A stretch of 64,000 bases of DNA, taken from assembly GCA_964023205.1 (NCBI GenBank), contig OZ026835.1:6530414-6594413 (forward strand). The letters are read 5' to 3'. Each line of letters opens with the position of its first letter. Within the stretch, counting starts at the first letter, position 1. Origin of the DNA: Lutraria lutraria (Eukaryota; Mollusca; Bivalvia; Venerida; Mactridae). Both the position numbers and the translations under genes were made by a program. Below the pieces are notes generated by a model, which was not told the DNA's origin, made no database searches, and saw only the letters and a list, made by a program, of their open reading frames with translations. This document shows, piece after piece, positions 25,801 to 37,780 of this stretch.

Positions 25801-28800
25801 ATGAAGTACATGTATATAGTCGGGCAACCTGTCACAAAAAATTAATTCAAAGATTGAAACTCTTGCTTTGAAGTCATTTTTTGTCTTCTTCGAAAGTTTT
25901 ATAAAGGAGTCGTGGCCTTTGGTCAGTGGTTTGTATGCTGGATTGGTAAACCAGCAATTCCCGGTCGTAGCAGGTCATAATGTAACCTTTCCATGAAATT
26001 TTGACAAAATGTGTTGATTTTCTTCTACATGTGGAGACGTTGCCAGTTCCTTGTGGAAGCTAAGTTAAGTATAGTACTGGTTAGAACACTGTCCAGGAAA
26101 ACTGGATAGGTGAATAATAAATGGCCGCCGTGTATAACTAAAAGATTACTGAAAAACCCAAATAAATGAATAAAAAAGACTTATTCAGAAAATTTGATTA
26201 TTTCCACTGGCGACATTGAATCAATTGATATCTTTCCACAGTGTATATTTAGTTCCCCTTTCTCGTTGTTACGGTCCATTTAATTAAGGGTTATAGGATA
26301 CAAGCAAATTTAGATTTCCCACGCTATATAATACCCAATAAAGGAAATGGATAGTTTATATGTTTCTGGATTGATTTACAGACTGAGTAAGATTTAAATT
26401 GAACACCATTTAAATTATACGTTTTAAAAGGGCCGTAATCACTTTTTTCCTGAAGCAACATTTTAATCAGATGAATGTGAATTTGTTGTTGTTGTGTTTT
26501 TTAGTTAGGATACAAAAGTTATTTATTTATGTAACTGTAAAGAAAACAAATGAGAAAATAACTTAAGAAATAAAATACTGAGATCTGATTGTGGTAATAG
26601 TCAGTCTGACTTACTGTTCTTGCGGATTTATATGATGGCCTACTTGATAAATGTGAATCATGGTTCAACGATTTACCGAAATTATGTTCAATCTTCTAAC
26701 AGGATCAGGTACTAAATGTTTTATTGTACATAAATTGAAATACTTACAGACCATTAAATGTTATAATTGGATTGTAAGTTAAAAGAGTACTTGGAGTTTT
26801 TAATTTTACTAACTTTATATGTCAGGTAATTTCCCTTCTATTTATGGTCAGTTTTATTGCAGTGGACATTTTTAGTGTTATAGTGTTTTGTGTTACAAAA
26901 TTCTACGGATAACATGTTAAGATTGGATTAATTATAGAGAGAAATCTTCTTTCATATTTTTCCTCATTTTCTGAAATCTATACGGTTCATGTTTCATTTT
27001 GTTCAACATAATCATCATGATCTGCCTAAAATTTCTGCCCTGAGTGTGACTTCCTTCATAAAGTTATAATTGCTCTCAATTGTTTACAGTTTAAGTTTAC
27101 ATGATTAAACATTTCTCCTTTCTGAGCTGTGTCTACCTTTTTCTCTGTATAATGTATTTTGTTGCTCTTAGCTGATCATCATCGTCATCATCAGTACCAC
27201 TGTAATCCTGACATAGGTCATTAGTTTTGTCATCTTTATCATCACTATCATCTTCTTCATGGTGATTATAAATCATCACTCATCTGCATTGATGTTGTAA
27301 CCTTCATGGTCATACTAAGTTGTATTCTTTGTCAAATTCTCTACTTTTACTACTCACTATGAAAATACTTTGTCATTCCTTCATTATTTGTGTAATTAAC
27401 ATACCAGGCCACATACACTTAATTTACTCACATGTTACATAAGACAAGTTGCTGGATGTGATACTTTATATTGTCTAAGTGTTCTACTTCAACTGTAGCA
27501 AAATAAGCTACAATCAACATATTTCCTGATATTATTGATGTATTTATAGCTTACAATGATAAGATAAAGATCTTATTTAAGATGACTCTAACAATATTTT
27601 TTTCAATGATTTATTAAGTAACTAATGAACATATGTCAAGTCATTGTTGTAAATAGCATCATTAGATAAACAACTCCTTGGAATTCCACTACATCATAAG
27701 TATCTTATTGCATTGACAAGTACAGATACTATATATATAGATAGTATATGGTGAATAGTTTCATTGAGTACTATATAAAATAATACATGTATAACACCCA
27801 CATTAAGTGATGCATATTATGTTAATTACTCTAATTACATATCAGCCTGCGTGGTGTGTGGTTAAGGTAACTGACTTCAAAGAGGGTCATGGGTTCGAGC
27901 CCAGCTACCAACAATCGTCTCTTTATGTGAGAAAGTAGGCAGTTGCTTGCGGACGATGGGAGTCTAGTACTGGTTCTTCCCAGGAATGATGGTTAGGTGA
28001 ACTGTTCGCCTCATATGATAAGGGGCGTAAAACTCCCTATAAACAAAAAAGGCGGCTCTGGACTTAGATAAGTCGTACTGGTTGACATATAAAGTCTTCT
28101 GACTCACATGAAAAGGTATGTTTATTTCTGAAAAATCTGGTATGGCTTGCTGCTTTCATGACATTAATTTGACCCTGACATTTTTTAGTTGAGGAAGAGA
28201 TTGAAGTTAACAAATGATCAGATGTGATAATCTATAAGAACAATTGTACTACCAATCCTTATTTGGAATGTGTCCTGTTCAGTGGTAATCAGTTGATTGT
28301 GTTATGCTGACCTAATGTAGACTTTGTTCTGAATGAATAATAATAAGCTGTAAGCTATTATAAAAATAAATGCAGCTTATAAAATTCTTTGAGTCATTAA
28401 TTAAGCTCTGAGGCCCTACAGTGCTGACTTAGGGTGCCATATCTTTTAATTCTCATATATATGTTACCTGTAATTATAAGTCTGAGGAAAATAATGTGGT
28501 CTCGAACCCACAACCTTCTGCTTGCAAGTCAGATGCTCTACTAACTGACCTAATCAGGCTGTTGATATTTCAGTAGTCACTCGTCTACAGCCAATTTATG
28601 AATATAAATACTATTATACCACCTGCTACAATTTTTTACTAAACATAATTACATAAGAATGTCTTGATTCAAGATCGATATTATAGGCTCTGAGTCATGC
28701 AGATTTTATTAGTAGATTGTTACATAATTATGAACAAATCCACATAGAAAAATACCCAGTAATAAAGCATGACATCTATTCCATATTTAGAAACTTGGCA

Positions 28801-31800
28801 TGTTCACATGATTTCAAAGACAAAATTAGGAATGATCAAATATTGTGTAATTCTTTATTATTGTAATTAAAGTATGACATGCGATTTAAAGCTGTCTTAC
28901 AGTACTAAACCAGACTAGTGCTTCTGTGGTCAAGTAGTTCTGTTCATTGACCAGTAATTTCAGCCCCTAACTACTTTGTGTTCGAATCCCACCCTGATGC
29001 CTGGACAAACTTCACATACCAGGAAGCTGCATGTCAAGCTTACACTATCTGGTATGTTCAGAGTTTTTATTAAGAACCAATTGCTGATTAAAACCATTGG
29101 TTCAAATTGCATAAAAATCGGTTACAATCCCCAAAGTTAGAAAATTTTAAGTACGATATTTAAGTAGGCAGCTCCCTTGATCTCCGGCCAAATCTGTTAT
29201 TTTCATAAGACAATCTGTAGTACTGAATATCATTCAATGAAAACGGAAGCGATTGGTTCTACTGGCAGATTGTATGTCTTAGAGGTCTTCTTCCACTGTT
29301 AATGCTGGAAAATAGCCAATTGACCCAGCTTCTTGGTGTATGATGTTAAACACCAGTGAAAAAAATACAGAATTCAGAATATGTATGTTGTATAATAAAG
29401 AAAATGTCATCTGACTTCAGGATTTAACATTAAACATACATCTATACTCACCTGTTAAATATCAAAAAAACTTAAACTGACATTTAACTTGATATGTAAG
29501 TTGCTATATCTGTATTATATCTATTTAATAACAAATTATGTATGACTCATAATATCATCATGTTATGTTAATTTGTATCAGGGTCTATCATCTCAGGTTA
29601 ATAATATCTCATTCATATAATAAATATATATTTCAAAAGAGTGAAAATATCGTTGCAGGTGTCTGTGCATTGTCTGAATTATATCCAGGTTGTTAAATAT
29701 TCCATGTTTGCAAACAGTCTGATATGTACAGTATGAATACCAACTACATGTAGTGCATGTATTTATTATCAATTGTAAAAATACATGCAGTACGATCCCA
29801 TTAAGTGACAACCTCAGTACGTATTGATGCCACCTTATTGAAAGAATACAGTTTAATTTGGAACTCAGTTTTCAGTATTTCCTTGATTACAGTACAACCT
29901 CTCCAGAGCGGCCCCCTGATCTTGAGCTACAATCTCCCTGCAACAACATCGTGAGTTTTTCCCACTGCAGGATTTAACTATAAATTTAACCTCTCTAGAG
30001 CAACAACCTCACCAACCACATATTATGTCTGCTACTCCCAAAGAGAGTGTTGCTTTTGAAAGGTTGTACTGTATGACATAATATTATGGCCATCAGCTTT
30101 TAAGGTCCCAAGGTTGGACTTATTATGATCATTGGCTTTACTGTATTTGTTTTCTGTATGTATTAAAAATAATTTAAAGATCTTTTTCCAAATTTGTGTT
30201 ATTTCAAATTCATTTTCGTCACTTACATTATTGATTATTTGATAAAATCTTCCTGATTAGGTTTGTAGTGATACAGATATTGTTATTTGTTACTATTGTA
30301 TCCCGTTATCTAAGTCTAACAATACTACATGATAATTATGCCAACAATTATGTGTTAATTACTAATTATCTTAGTATGTTAAAGTCTGTGCGTCATTAAC
30401 ACTCAATAGTCTGGACATTATATTTTCACAAAATTATATTTAGTCTGCTTTGGTTGCAAACAGTCACATCTAATTGCATTCTAAATAACAGACATATAAT
30501 ATTGTATGAAAAATATGAAAATGTATATAATTATATTGATATATGCAAGTTATATTGCAACAATGCACGAATTAGTAATTTTTTCTAAACAAGAACTCCA
30601 ATTGCATGGATCTGAATTCTCAGATCTTGAATAGAATTCAACAGATGCACAATTACCGGTATGATGTCCACTGTTGGAATGACAATTACACCACTCCAGA
30701 TGGTTGTCTTACATCATTCTGGTGTCATATAATTATTGGTGCAACTGTAGGGGGCTTAATTAACTTTATGGGTGTTTGCTTTATGTCTTTATGATGTAAT
30801 TAGGCCTAAAATGGGTACAAAGAGTAAAACACATGTACTGGCATAAAATATATTAAGGATATTATAAATGTGACTTCGTTCTGTGTCACAACATCATGTT
30901 TCCACCAATGCTATCACAAAATTCATAAAAGATAACATGCCATATGTCACGCTTGTCAATTACCAGGATGACACAAAAAGGATTCACATAATTATATGCC
31001 TTAAATACTTCCATTAATATCCTTACTTAAAATAATGTCGTTGCTTTCTGTTCTCAATACACATAGTATAATGTACAAGTAAGTATCTCAGTACATGATT
31101 TATGTTGATTAAAGTTTAAATAAATTATACTGCTTTGAATTCATTCAAAGTTTTGTCAGCATTTGTGTGGTTGTACATAATTTATAATAATAATTAGAAC
31201 TGTTTATTTCTACAGTCATCAGAGCATGAACAAATTCATGTTATTTATTATTTTAGTGAAACAATAATTATATGTATATGTATAAAATGTATACACAGTC
31301 AAACCTGTGATAGCAACCATCTCCAGTTAAAAGCTACCCTGTGAATAATGACTGTTCTTTAAAGAAAACATTATTGATAATTTAGAACAAAATGACCTCT
31401 GAATGGAGACCACTTGTCAATAAAGGCCACATTTTGTCTTTCCCAAGGGTGACCTATGTTCAATGGTTTGACTAAACAAGTCATGTACTGTATATCTTTA
31501 GCTCATTTCTTGCATGCAAAAGTCAAATGCATTAAGTTTTAATCCACATAAGTATATAAAATTGGTAAACAACAAAAAGATTCACAAATATACAAATGCA
31601 CATTGTCCTTTAGATTGATATCATTCACAAAGATGCATATCATATGTCCTTAATTATAAAAATGATGCATCTGTTTGCCTCAGGTGATTTGTACATCAAA
31701 GTCAGCACAGTTATTAAATTCAGACAATACCCCTTTAATAGGCGTAATAAAAGATGTGATCATATTACATATCTATGTTTGTTGATCATAATAATTGTAG

Positions 31801-34800
31801 ATGTTTATCTGATCACATGACCTCAGTTGACTTAATAATAAAATGGGAGATTGATGAATTCATTGGCTGGAAAGATAAGGATCAAAACACAAAATTATTA
31901 TGTAGGTTGTGCAAACAGATCATTCAATGTCAAATCTTTAATAATATAGAGGAGGTTGAATGCATTTTCAAATGCATATTGTATGCTATAACTTAACTGA
32001 AACATAAGGAGATTTCAATTTGAATGGTTATTATTTGTGTAAATTATTGGAAATCATAAAGAAGGTAGAATACTTTACATTGTTATTTTACTATACAGCT
32101 TGATTTGTGGTACATCATGAAGGTACATGCTAAAGTATAGTATCACAATTAATGTGATTACTTAGGCGTCTGGTCAGAAAACGTGCCTTAATACTTGTAC
32201 TTTTTACATGTCTTGATAAGTGGCAATGACTACATTGTGACATTTTAATGTATTTTCAGTTGTGTGACAGACGGTACAAGCACAGCAGGTTATGCGGCAG
32301 ACAGCCAGAGCACAGTAACTGGTGATTCGATATCTGTTGGAAATCCTAAATCAGACTTCACGCAGCTTGACACGGAAGCTTGGATACAAAGTCTCGCCGT
32401 ACGAGCAGCTAAACATGAAGATGAGAAGTGTTCGACATTGTCAAGGTTAACGCGGCAAAATATTCTAGCTCTTGATCTTATGCTAGCCGATGGAACACCT
32501 AAAACACTAGCCGACGAAGAATCTTCCGTGTATTCTGTAGATCAAGAAGGATTTTATACTTCATTTCATAACGATAGTGGTTTGAAAAAGAGTACAAACA
32601 CATTAGTTGATGATGATGATGATGAAACTATAGATTTCTCTCCTTCCAAGGATAGTATAAGTGTATGTAGTGCTGATAGTGTAATTCATCGACCTACTAA
32701 TTCTAAAAGTGACAAATTTGCTGGTTTACGTAAGGGTAATTCTGGTGGAACACTGAAAGTTGTGAGTAAAGTGACCCCACCTGCACCACCTCAGAGAACT
32801 ACGTCAAAGAAATCGTATCAGGAAGGGGAAGTTACTCCTACAAATACTCCTGAGTTACATTCCTTCCCGTCCCAGGATTCCTCAATATCGGAATCCGACG
32901 CTGAGGCTGTGTTTAATCGTGTGCATGATAAAACAACTTTATCAAGTACAGGATTCCCATCTCTTGTTGCTTTGTCTACTAGTGATGATGAAAGTTCTCC
33001 AGAGACAAAATCGGAGAAGATAAAACCGAAAGGATTAAGTCAATCAACAAGTGTGTTAGGTTCATCTGGAATCTCGGACACTTCCAATTTTTCGTACGTT
33101 TCTTATCAATCTGGAAGTGTTTATGATTCAACAAATAGTGACAATAGTTTCAACTTGTTGAAACACTCTATTTCTACATTAGAGTGTACACAAAACAGCT
33201 TTGATACTTTGGCTGGTACTCCTGACCAGCCATCAGGACCTGGTCGAAAAAGTCAGGCTGGGTACCAGTCTTGGCCGAGATCACATAAGAACAATTTATC
33301 TGGAATTCTGAAAACTCCAGAGAAACAATTTGATGTGACTAGACCTCAGAAAACATTGAACTTTGCGCCTGTTGTGAATTTATTCAAGGAAGGTGCTTTG
33401 AATTCTGTTCAGATGCCCTTACCTTCTCCTACTAATTCTTCATGTAGTGAAAGTAATGGACCATTTGGAATGCCACACATGAGCTCTTTTCAGTCACCGC
33501 CATCACAGGAAAATAGTTTTAATCAAGCGGTACCTATTGATCAAAACAATCAAGTGAAATCTAATCAGGACAAAAATTTACCTCTTAAGTATCAACCATT
33601 AATAACAGTGACCCCAAGGTCAAGGTCAGGAGATCAATCAGGTCAAGGGTCAGAGACTGGTTCCATACATCAAAGTTATTCTAATGGTGCAAAACCATCT
33701 GCACAGTCCACACCATTCCTAGATCAAAATTCTAAAAGACAGTCATCTCCTGTATTGTATGCTGTTAGTCCTGTCATGGCACCAAAAGATCCTAGTCGTC
33801 AAAATTCTGTATCTTCAAATTCTAGTAATCATTCTGGATATATGGATATGCAAACACATCTGAGAACGGCTGGAAGTTTAAATTCTTTGGCATCTTCAGG
33901 GAGTTTTAATGAATCATCGACATACATGTCCATGTCTAGTCCATGTAGTTCTCCAAATTTATCACACATGGATTTTCCTATCAGTAATACACCTTCAGGC
34001 TCAATGGACTCACTGTTAGACTTACGTAAAACTCCTACAAACGAGTTGGAAAATGATACTTATAGAATAAATACCAGCATACCTGTAAACAGACAATACT
34101 CCAGTGGCAGTCAGTCAAGTTTGAAGGAAAATTCTGAAACTGCCCCTGTGAAATCTATGAAAGATAGTAGGACATATAATAATGGTGATATTCAAAATGG
34201 GAGTTATCAATCTAATGCCAGTTTCAGAACACCAAACTCATCTTCATCCATGAAGTACACTCCAGGGAGAAGATCTGTTGATTCCAATCAAAGTGATTTA
34301 ACATGCGTTACACCTATGTCATTAAACTCATCAATTGGATCTGATGGTACACCAGTCTCAAGGAATTCCCCTACCCCTGTATCACATAATTCAAAGAATG
34401 GTCGGAGAGAGCCTCAAAGTGGTCGACGAAGTCGTGTGGATGAGAGGAAAGAGCCATCATATCGTAACTATAAAGCAAGCAATAGAAGATCATTACCTAG
34501 TGACATGTCTCATACAAATGCTCATATTAGACATGTTCCATTAAGTGACACTCCAAGTGCTAGAAATAAGTCAAATCAAAGTTATAATCATTCACAAAAT
34601 TCAATGTCTTCCTCTAAGTCATGTCCAGTCGGTTTTAATTCTGTGTTATTATCCAACTCTAGTTACAGCTCAGGTTCAAACAATTCAACACATTCTATTA
34701 ATCCAAATATGAAAAGACAACCAGGGTATTCATCTTCATCGAATGATGATTCCGGATCTGGGTCAAGGTCAGACTCATATCGTGTTGCTATGAATTCACG

Positions 34801-35656
34801 CAATAGTTCAAATCGTAATGCTATGCATCAAAGTAAAAGTTTTCCAAATTTACCTCCATCACAACAGAGTGGGCCTTTCCGTGTTGCCATGGATATGAGC
34901 CCTAACAGAGCATATAATCAAAGTCCAGATGATGAGGTTATGAGCCGAGCAGATTCATACCGAATTGCTGTTCGGAACACTAATCCTTTGATTCCAGCTG
35001 ATATGGCTAATCGTAACACATCTTATCGTGTAGCTATTAATGATGATGTACCTTCAGTGGTAAACACTAAGTTGGAGGCGTTAGGTTTGGATGATAAGAA
35101 GTTAATGTCTGGGAGAGATGTACGGAGGATGGGGATTACTGATGTAGATCAAGTGAAAGATGTTAATCCAAAAGTGGCAATGAGAGAGTCTAAGTCAACT
35201 CCCAATATTCAGCTCAGAATTAAGGATTCCAAACCAGCCCCTAATGCTATGGGGCCAAGTGCATCTCATATGCGTGCATCACAGCAACAGACACAACAGA
35301 GTAATGGACGAATTCGGAAATGTACAAAGCAGGATGTTGACCCTGTTCAGATAGTCGCTACAGTCGACACCGCAAATGACTCGAAGAAAACAGGCAAGAA
35401 CAATCCTAATCGTTCCTCAACTTACATACAGTTTGATCCTATATTTGAAGATATGGAAGATTTTACTAATGCAGCAGATTTAGATATGTCATCGTTGGAC
35501 TATTCTATGAACTTATCTAAAACCTCTAAGTCAAAGTTTGGTCTCATTAATGGAACTATTACGGATGCCAATGCAAATAATGTGAAACCGAGGAAGGCAA
35601 CAAAATCTAGTAAAAACTCTGATGTTGAGGACAACTGGAGATTTTCTCAAGTGTGA
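10570..35656 (+). CDS. NHS: Spliced gene: Nance-Horan syndrome (NHS)/GUK-holder family protein, 3' part
   Basis: NHS-family proteins are large, mostly disordered actin regulators with an N-terminal WAVE-homology domain that acts with Scar/WAVE and Abi at cell edges and junctions. Four exons join in phase to give about 1630 residues, ending at a TGA at 35654. The family is shown by the first exon, whose residues 'STNRPQCVQDLY' correspond to the conserved segment just after the WAVE-homology domain. Further support comes from 'RQSSSGNWSQSG' across the 15971/23836 junction, 'VDQEGFYTSFHNDSGL' and the basic/proline stretch 'TPPAPPQRTTSKKS' in the last exon. One very large late exon is also typical of NHS genes. 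The WAVE-homology domain exon lies upstream, so the protein is incomplete here. Family assignment is firm; functional statements come from vertebrate and fly relatives. Confidence 0.85.
11031..11173. mobile_element. TACAGT-type MITE
   Basis: It starts 'tacagtcatacct' and ends 'aggttttactgta', which is an imperfect inverted repeat. The family words 'ggccacctgtgaataaa' and 'gtgacctttgtttacagg' lie between. Non-coding. Confidence 0.6.
12049..12057 (+). CDS. NHS: Candidate 9-nt micro-exon of the NHS-family gene
   Basis: The nine bases GGGAAGAAG are bounded by an acceptor 'attattgtag' and a consensus donor 'gtgagt'. The flanking exons end and begin in phase 0, so inclusion would add exactly Gly-Lys-Lys without shifting the frame. 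The next exon is also basic (VQRVRSFEKKYKTLKIRER). The pyrimidine tract is weak and a nine-base match can arise by chance, so this is a hypothesis only. Confidence 0.3.
14876..15971 (+). CDS. NHS: NHS-family exon, basic and serine-rich middle region
   Basis: The acceptor is 'tttatttaaag' and the donor 'gtaaga'. The exon enters in phase 0 and ends one base into a codon (phase 1). It encodes 365 residues. Visible in order are a basic start (KKYKTLKIRERPKTIHG), a run of KKKRRRR that could act as a nuclear or membrane-charge signal, an acidic segment with EEKAQKIMKYFP, Arg/Ser-rich stretches (RRSRSLPRC, SRFSRSAKRSS) with many possible phosphorylation sites, and the end WESLPKDWTTSVKLREI, RAKEDRQSSS. 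That end joins to the NWSQSG of the next exon, a family hallmark. Confidence 0.9.
16407..16540. repeat. Short minisatellite, ~35-40 bp unit, about 3.5 copies
   Basis: Four successive units start 'aaaggggagtaa', 'aaagggaagtaa', 'aaagggaagtta' and 'aaagggaagtaa'. The first three continue with a 'gtgttagatt', 'tgtttgatt' or 'gtgtttgatt' segment. Unit length drifts from about 34 to 41 bases. It lies about 440 bases inside the intron after the NHS exon. Confidence 0.65.
19085..19190 (-). repeat. tRNA-derived SINE, minus strand
   Basis: Read on the minus strand, an A-box-like 'cgtggttggcataggctat' is followed about 45 bases later by a B-box-like 'gtgagcttaaatccca'. The arms do not pair as a real tRNA. 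The body is short or decayed. Confidence 0.5.
21166..21185. repeat. G20 homopolymer tract
   Basis: Twenty consecutive G on the + strand interrupt otherwise AT-rich intron DNA. The tract could form G-quadruplex DNA, and its length in an assembly is unreliable. Confidence 0.9.
23836..23977 (+). CDS. NHS: NHS-family exon carrying the NWSQSG motif
   Basis: The acceptor is 'tatcttttgcag' and the donor 'gtaagt'. It completes a Gly codon with the previous exon and ends two bases into a codon. It encodes about 46 residues: NWSQSGTSSNRHSLDSDLR, then EGFKFNSQYSLGKDSGRDSL, then TLEEEN. The SSSG-NWS junction matches a conserved segment of vertebrate NHS proteins. The other frames over this exon are shadows. 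Confidence 0.88.
25910..26160 (+). repeat. Degenerate tRNA-derived SINE
   Basis: An A-box-like 'ggtcagtggtttgtatgctgg' and a weak B box 'ccggtcgtagca' are followed by a body with 'gttgccagttccttg', 'agtactggttag' and 'ggataggtgaa'. This corresponds to the body of the SINE at 27845-28055. It ends in an A-rich stretch (aataaatgaataaaaaa). Confidence 0.5.
27845..28055 (+). repeat. tRNA-derived SINE, ggggcgtaaaac-tail family
   Basis: The head has 'gtgtggttaaggtaactgac' (A box) and 'atgggttcgagccc' (B box). The body has 'gtgagaaagtaggcagttg', 'actgttcgcctcatatga' and 'aggggcgtaaaactcc'. The same ordered words occur on the minus strand at 63490-63700, which makes these two copies of one family. 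Confidence 0.75.
28483..28560 (-). repeat. tRNA-like SINE head, minus strand
   Basis: On the minus strand 'aggtcagttagtagagca', 'ctgacttgcaagcaga' and 'gtgggttcgagacc' give D-loop, anticodon-like (TGC) and T-loop regions in order. The anticodon stem has a mismatch and the acceptor ends do not pair, so I call a SINE head or tRNA pseudogene rather than a working tRNA-Ala. Confidence 0.6.
28915..29360 (+). repeat. tRNA-derived SINE with long body
   Basis: 'gtggtcaagtagttctg' and 'tgtgttcgaatccc' serve as A and B boxes. Far downstream lies the tail 'cactgttaatgctgg...aaaatagccaattgac', followed by 'gatgttaaacacc'. The interior may include unrelated sequence, so the right boundary is uncertain. 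Confidence 0.45.
29888..30073. mobile_element. TACAGT-type MITE with good inverted ends
   Basis: The left end 'tacagtacaacctctcc' and the right end, which reads 'tacagtacaacctttc' on the other strand, are clear inverted repeats. The inside has repeated 'agagc' and 'acaacctc' words. 186 bp, non-coding. Confidence 0.7.
31295..31475. mobile_element. TACAGT-type MITE
   Basis: The left end 'acagtcaaacctgtga' is the complement of the right end 'caatggtttgact'. Inside are the family words 'ctgtgaataatgac', 'gaccacttg', 'aataaaggccac' and 'tttcccaagggtgacc'. Confidence 0.65.
32260..35656 (+). CDS. NHS: NHS-family large C-terminal exon
   Basis: The acceptor is 'gtattttcag'. The first base completes an Asp codon and the frame is open for about 1130 residues to TGA. 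The protein is Ser/Asn/Pro-rich and predicted disordered. Residues near the start hold VDQEGFYTSFHNDSGLKK, followed by TPPAPPQRTTSKKS, a possible SH3-binding stretch; both line up with NHS sequences. A short motif [DT]SYR[VI]A occurs three times, with a fourth looser copy (PFRVAM), at 34770-35040. The end includes STYIQFDPIFEDMEDFTNAAD and a basic C-terminus. No annotated fold is visible. The single large exon near the 3' end fits NHS gene architecture. Confidence in the exon is very high and in the family high. Confidence 0.93.
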
Positions 35657-36690
35657 AATCTTTGTCAAGTTTGACTAACTAGATGTCATAATTTAGTCAT
35701 TCTTTTTTCTTAACACTTTCTGTCTAATATGCTAGTTTTTAAAGGTTACTTAGTTAATATGTTGTTTTTTGTTCTTAATTAGCATTATTACTGTGACAAT
35801 GTTTTGTTATACAGGATACAACCGTGGACTAAATCCTCAATTTCTCATTATTCATAATTTTGGCAGCTTTCTGTATGTCCGTATTGACTTGTCTGGTTTT
35901 TTTGTCCCCAGTGACTTGTTGAAGAGTTTTTGTCTTGTTTTACTGTCTGTTTGATATGTTCTGTAATTCTCAATTCTTTCTTAATCTCATTCATGTTATT
36001 TTAAAGTTTAGAAAAAATCATGATGAAGTTAAGTAAAATAAACAATAGATTTAGTCTTGTTTACAAAATTTCATTATTTATATTGCTTCATTTTGATTTA
36101 TATTCTCAAAGAAAATATACTGTAATGGCTTGAATGACTATATCTATAGACATAATGGAATTTTTATGATGATATAGGTGCACAGTCTCTCTGTGTAACT
36201 TGATTTATGCATTAGCTCTGTGGAAGCTGTGTTAAATCATTGTGCTATTTTATGACAACATTTGTATGACTCTTGTTTTGTTTGTAAATATTCCTTCTAC
36301 TGGTATGTATATACATTGTGTGCTTGTACGAAATTGTAAATATCAGTATTTTGGTGCATTTTGGATCATTTTAAGATGCATTGACTGTAGTTGGAACTTG
36401 GTGACTTAAAAATGGACTTTCATATTTAAATGAATAGAACAATGAATTTTATGACTAACATGGTAAACTTTGTTACAAAGTGAATTATGTATGTATAAAG
36501 TTAATTATTAACTACTTATAAATGTTTAACTAACTAACTTTAATTAGTTTTTAGACATTTTAAAGACTGTACCTGTCTCTAAACTCTTTAATTAATTTTA
36601 CTCATGCATACAATTAAAATTTCTATGGTTTTGAATGAAGATGATTTAATTATCATAAAATAAAAAAATAAATGTTGATCAAACTGTTTG
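35657..36690 (+). other. Probable 3' UTR of the NHS-family gene
   Basis: Following the TGA the sequence is AT-rich and without coding signal. AATAAA hexamers occur at 36038 and in a cluster near 36659-36672, so the transcript may end at either. The extent is inferred from these signals only. Confidence 0.5.
36659..36673 (+). terminator. Candidate polyadenylation signals, NHS-family gene
   Basis: Two overlapping AATAAA-type hexamers are followed about 20-30 bases later by a GT/T-rich stretch 'ctgtttgtgtttcattt', the usual arrangement for cleavage and polyadenylation about 1 kb after the stop codon. An alternative AATAAA lies at 36038-36043. Confidence 0.5.
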
Positions 36691-37601
36691 TGTTTCATTT
36701 ACTGTTTATAAATGTGGGCTTTAATTTTAGTTGATATGTACAAGTTCAAACCTGTTCAGTCTTGGTTTTTGTAATGGATTGTTGTAACAATGTATAAATT
36801 GTTAATTGAATATTGTCCTTTAATATCTAAAGGTCATACTTATCTGTCTCTTGAATAATTCTTGACTGATTGCGTCAATGGCTCCTTCATTGATTTGTAA
36901 TCATATTTCTGTAGAAAAATAATTGTTTTATTTGTTAAGTCATATATTGTTGTCAAATGTTTTATGTTAGGTATATTACATTGTGTAGTTGGCATATTGT
37001 ATGTTTTCATGTCTTTATGTTGTGTGAAGTGCTATTTAGAATATTGGTGAAAGAGTTGTCTCCCTTATCTTAGATTGTTTTAATTAGATGTTAGAATTAG
37101 GCTGGTTTCCTAATCGCTCATGCTATGCTCTGACAAAAAGTCTTTGCTACTGGAAGCTTGGTACCCGATTGTGCAGCACTTGTATTCAATATTATTTCTC
37201 TTTTCTTTTGTTTAACTCAAATGTTAGAACTAGCCAGACTGCTCAAAATCAAAAGGTGACCTGTCACTTCTAGGGGCTGGGTACCAGTTTTAGACAAAAT
37301 ACATCTGGTTCCCTATTAGGTCATGCTGTGCTCATGTATAATTCTTTGCTCCAAGTGACAGGGTTCGTAATGGATTTTTTTCTATTTTGTGCATAAGCAA
37401 ATCTAGTGATGTCTGTATATACTGATAAAAGGAGGATTATAGAAAAGTTGGTGTGAAAATTGTTGTACATTAATTGTGTTTAATTCATAGGGTCCAGTTA
37501 GTTTGTTAAAGGGATGTTGTATAATGGTATATTAAGACCTAACATTGCTACTCAGAGGAAAACGCATTGAATTTGATCATAAATCATGTATTTACGTATA
37601 T

Positions 37602-37780
37602 ACAGTCAAACCTATTAACAAAGGCCACTGTTGGGAAAGACAAAATGTGACCTTTATTTACAGGTGGCCTTTATTTTAGGTAATTTTGTTCTAAATAATC
37701 AATGAAAGTTTTTAACAGAATTGACATTCAGGGGTTTTCCTTTATTTGAAAGTTAAGTCACACACACTGATTTGACTATA
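37602..37780. mobile_element. TACAGT-type MITE
   Basis: It starts 'acagtcaaaccta' and ends 'tgatttgactata' (inverted repeat). It contains 'aaaggccactgttggg', 'gacctttatttacagg' and 'tggcctttatttt', the same words as its relatives. Confidence 0.65.

Larger units (their letters stand above)
23978..32259. other. Intron of the NHS-family gene, SINE-rich
   Basis: This intron of about 8.3 kb has no supported gene. It carries four tRNA-headed SINEs (25.9, 27.8, 28.5 and 28.9 kb), two TACAGT-type MITEs (29.9 and 31.3 kb), an imperfect ATC/TCA-rich simple repeat near 27175-27260 and a degenerate TACAGT-like word near 24000. The remaining sequence shows nothing I can name. Confidence 0.7.

Noticed and set aside
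28483..28560. tRNA-Ala-like gene on the minus strand
   Set aside because: The acceptor ends do not pair and the anticodon stem has a mismatch; other SINE heads of the same style occur in the window.
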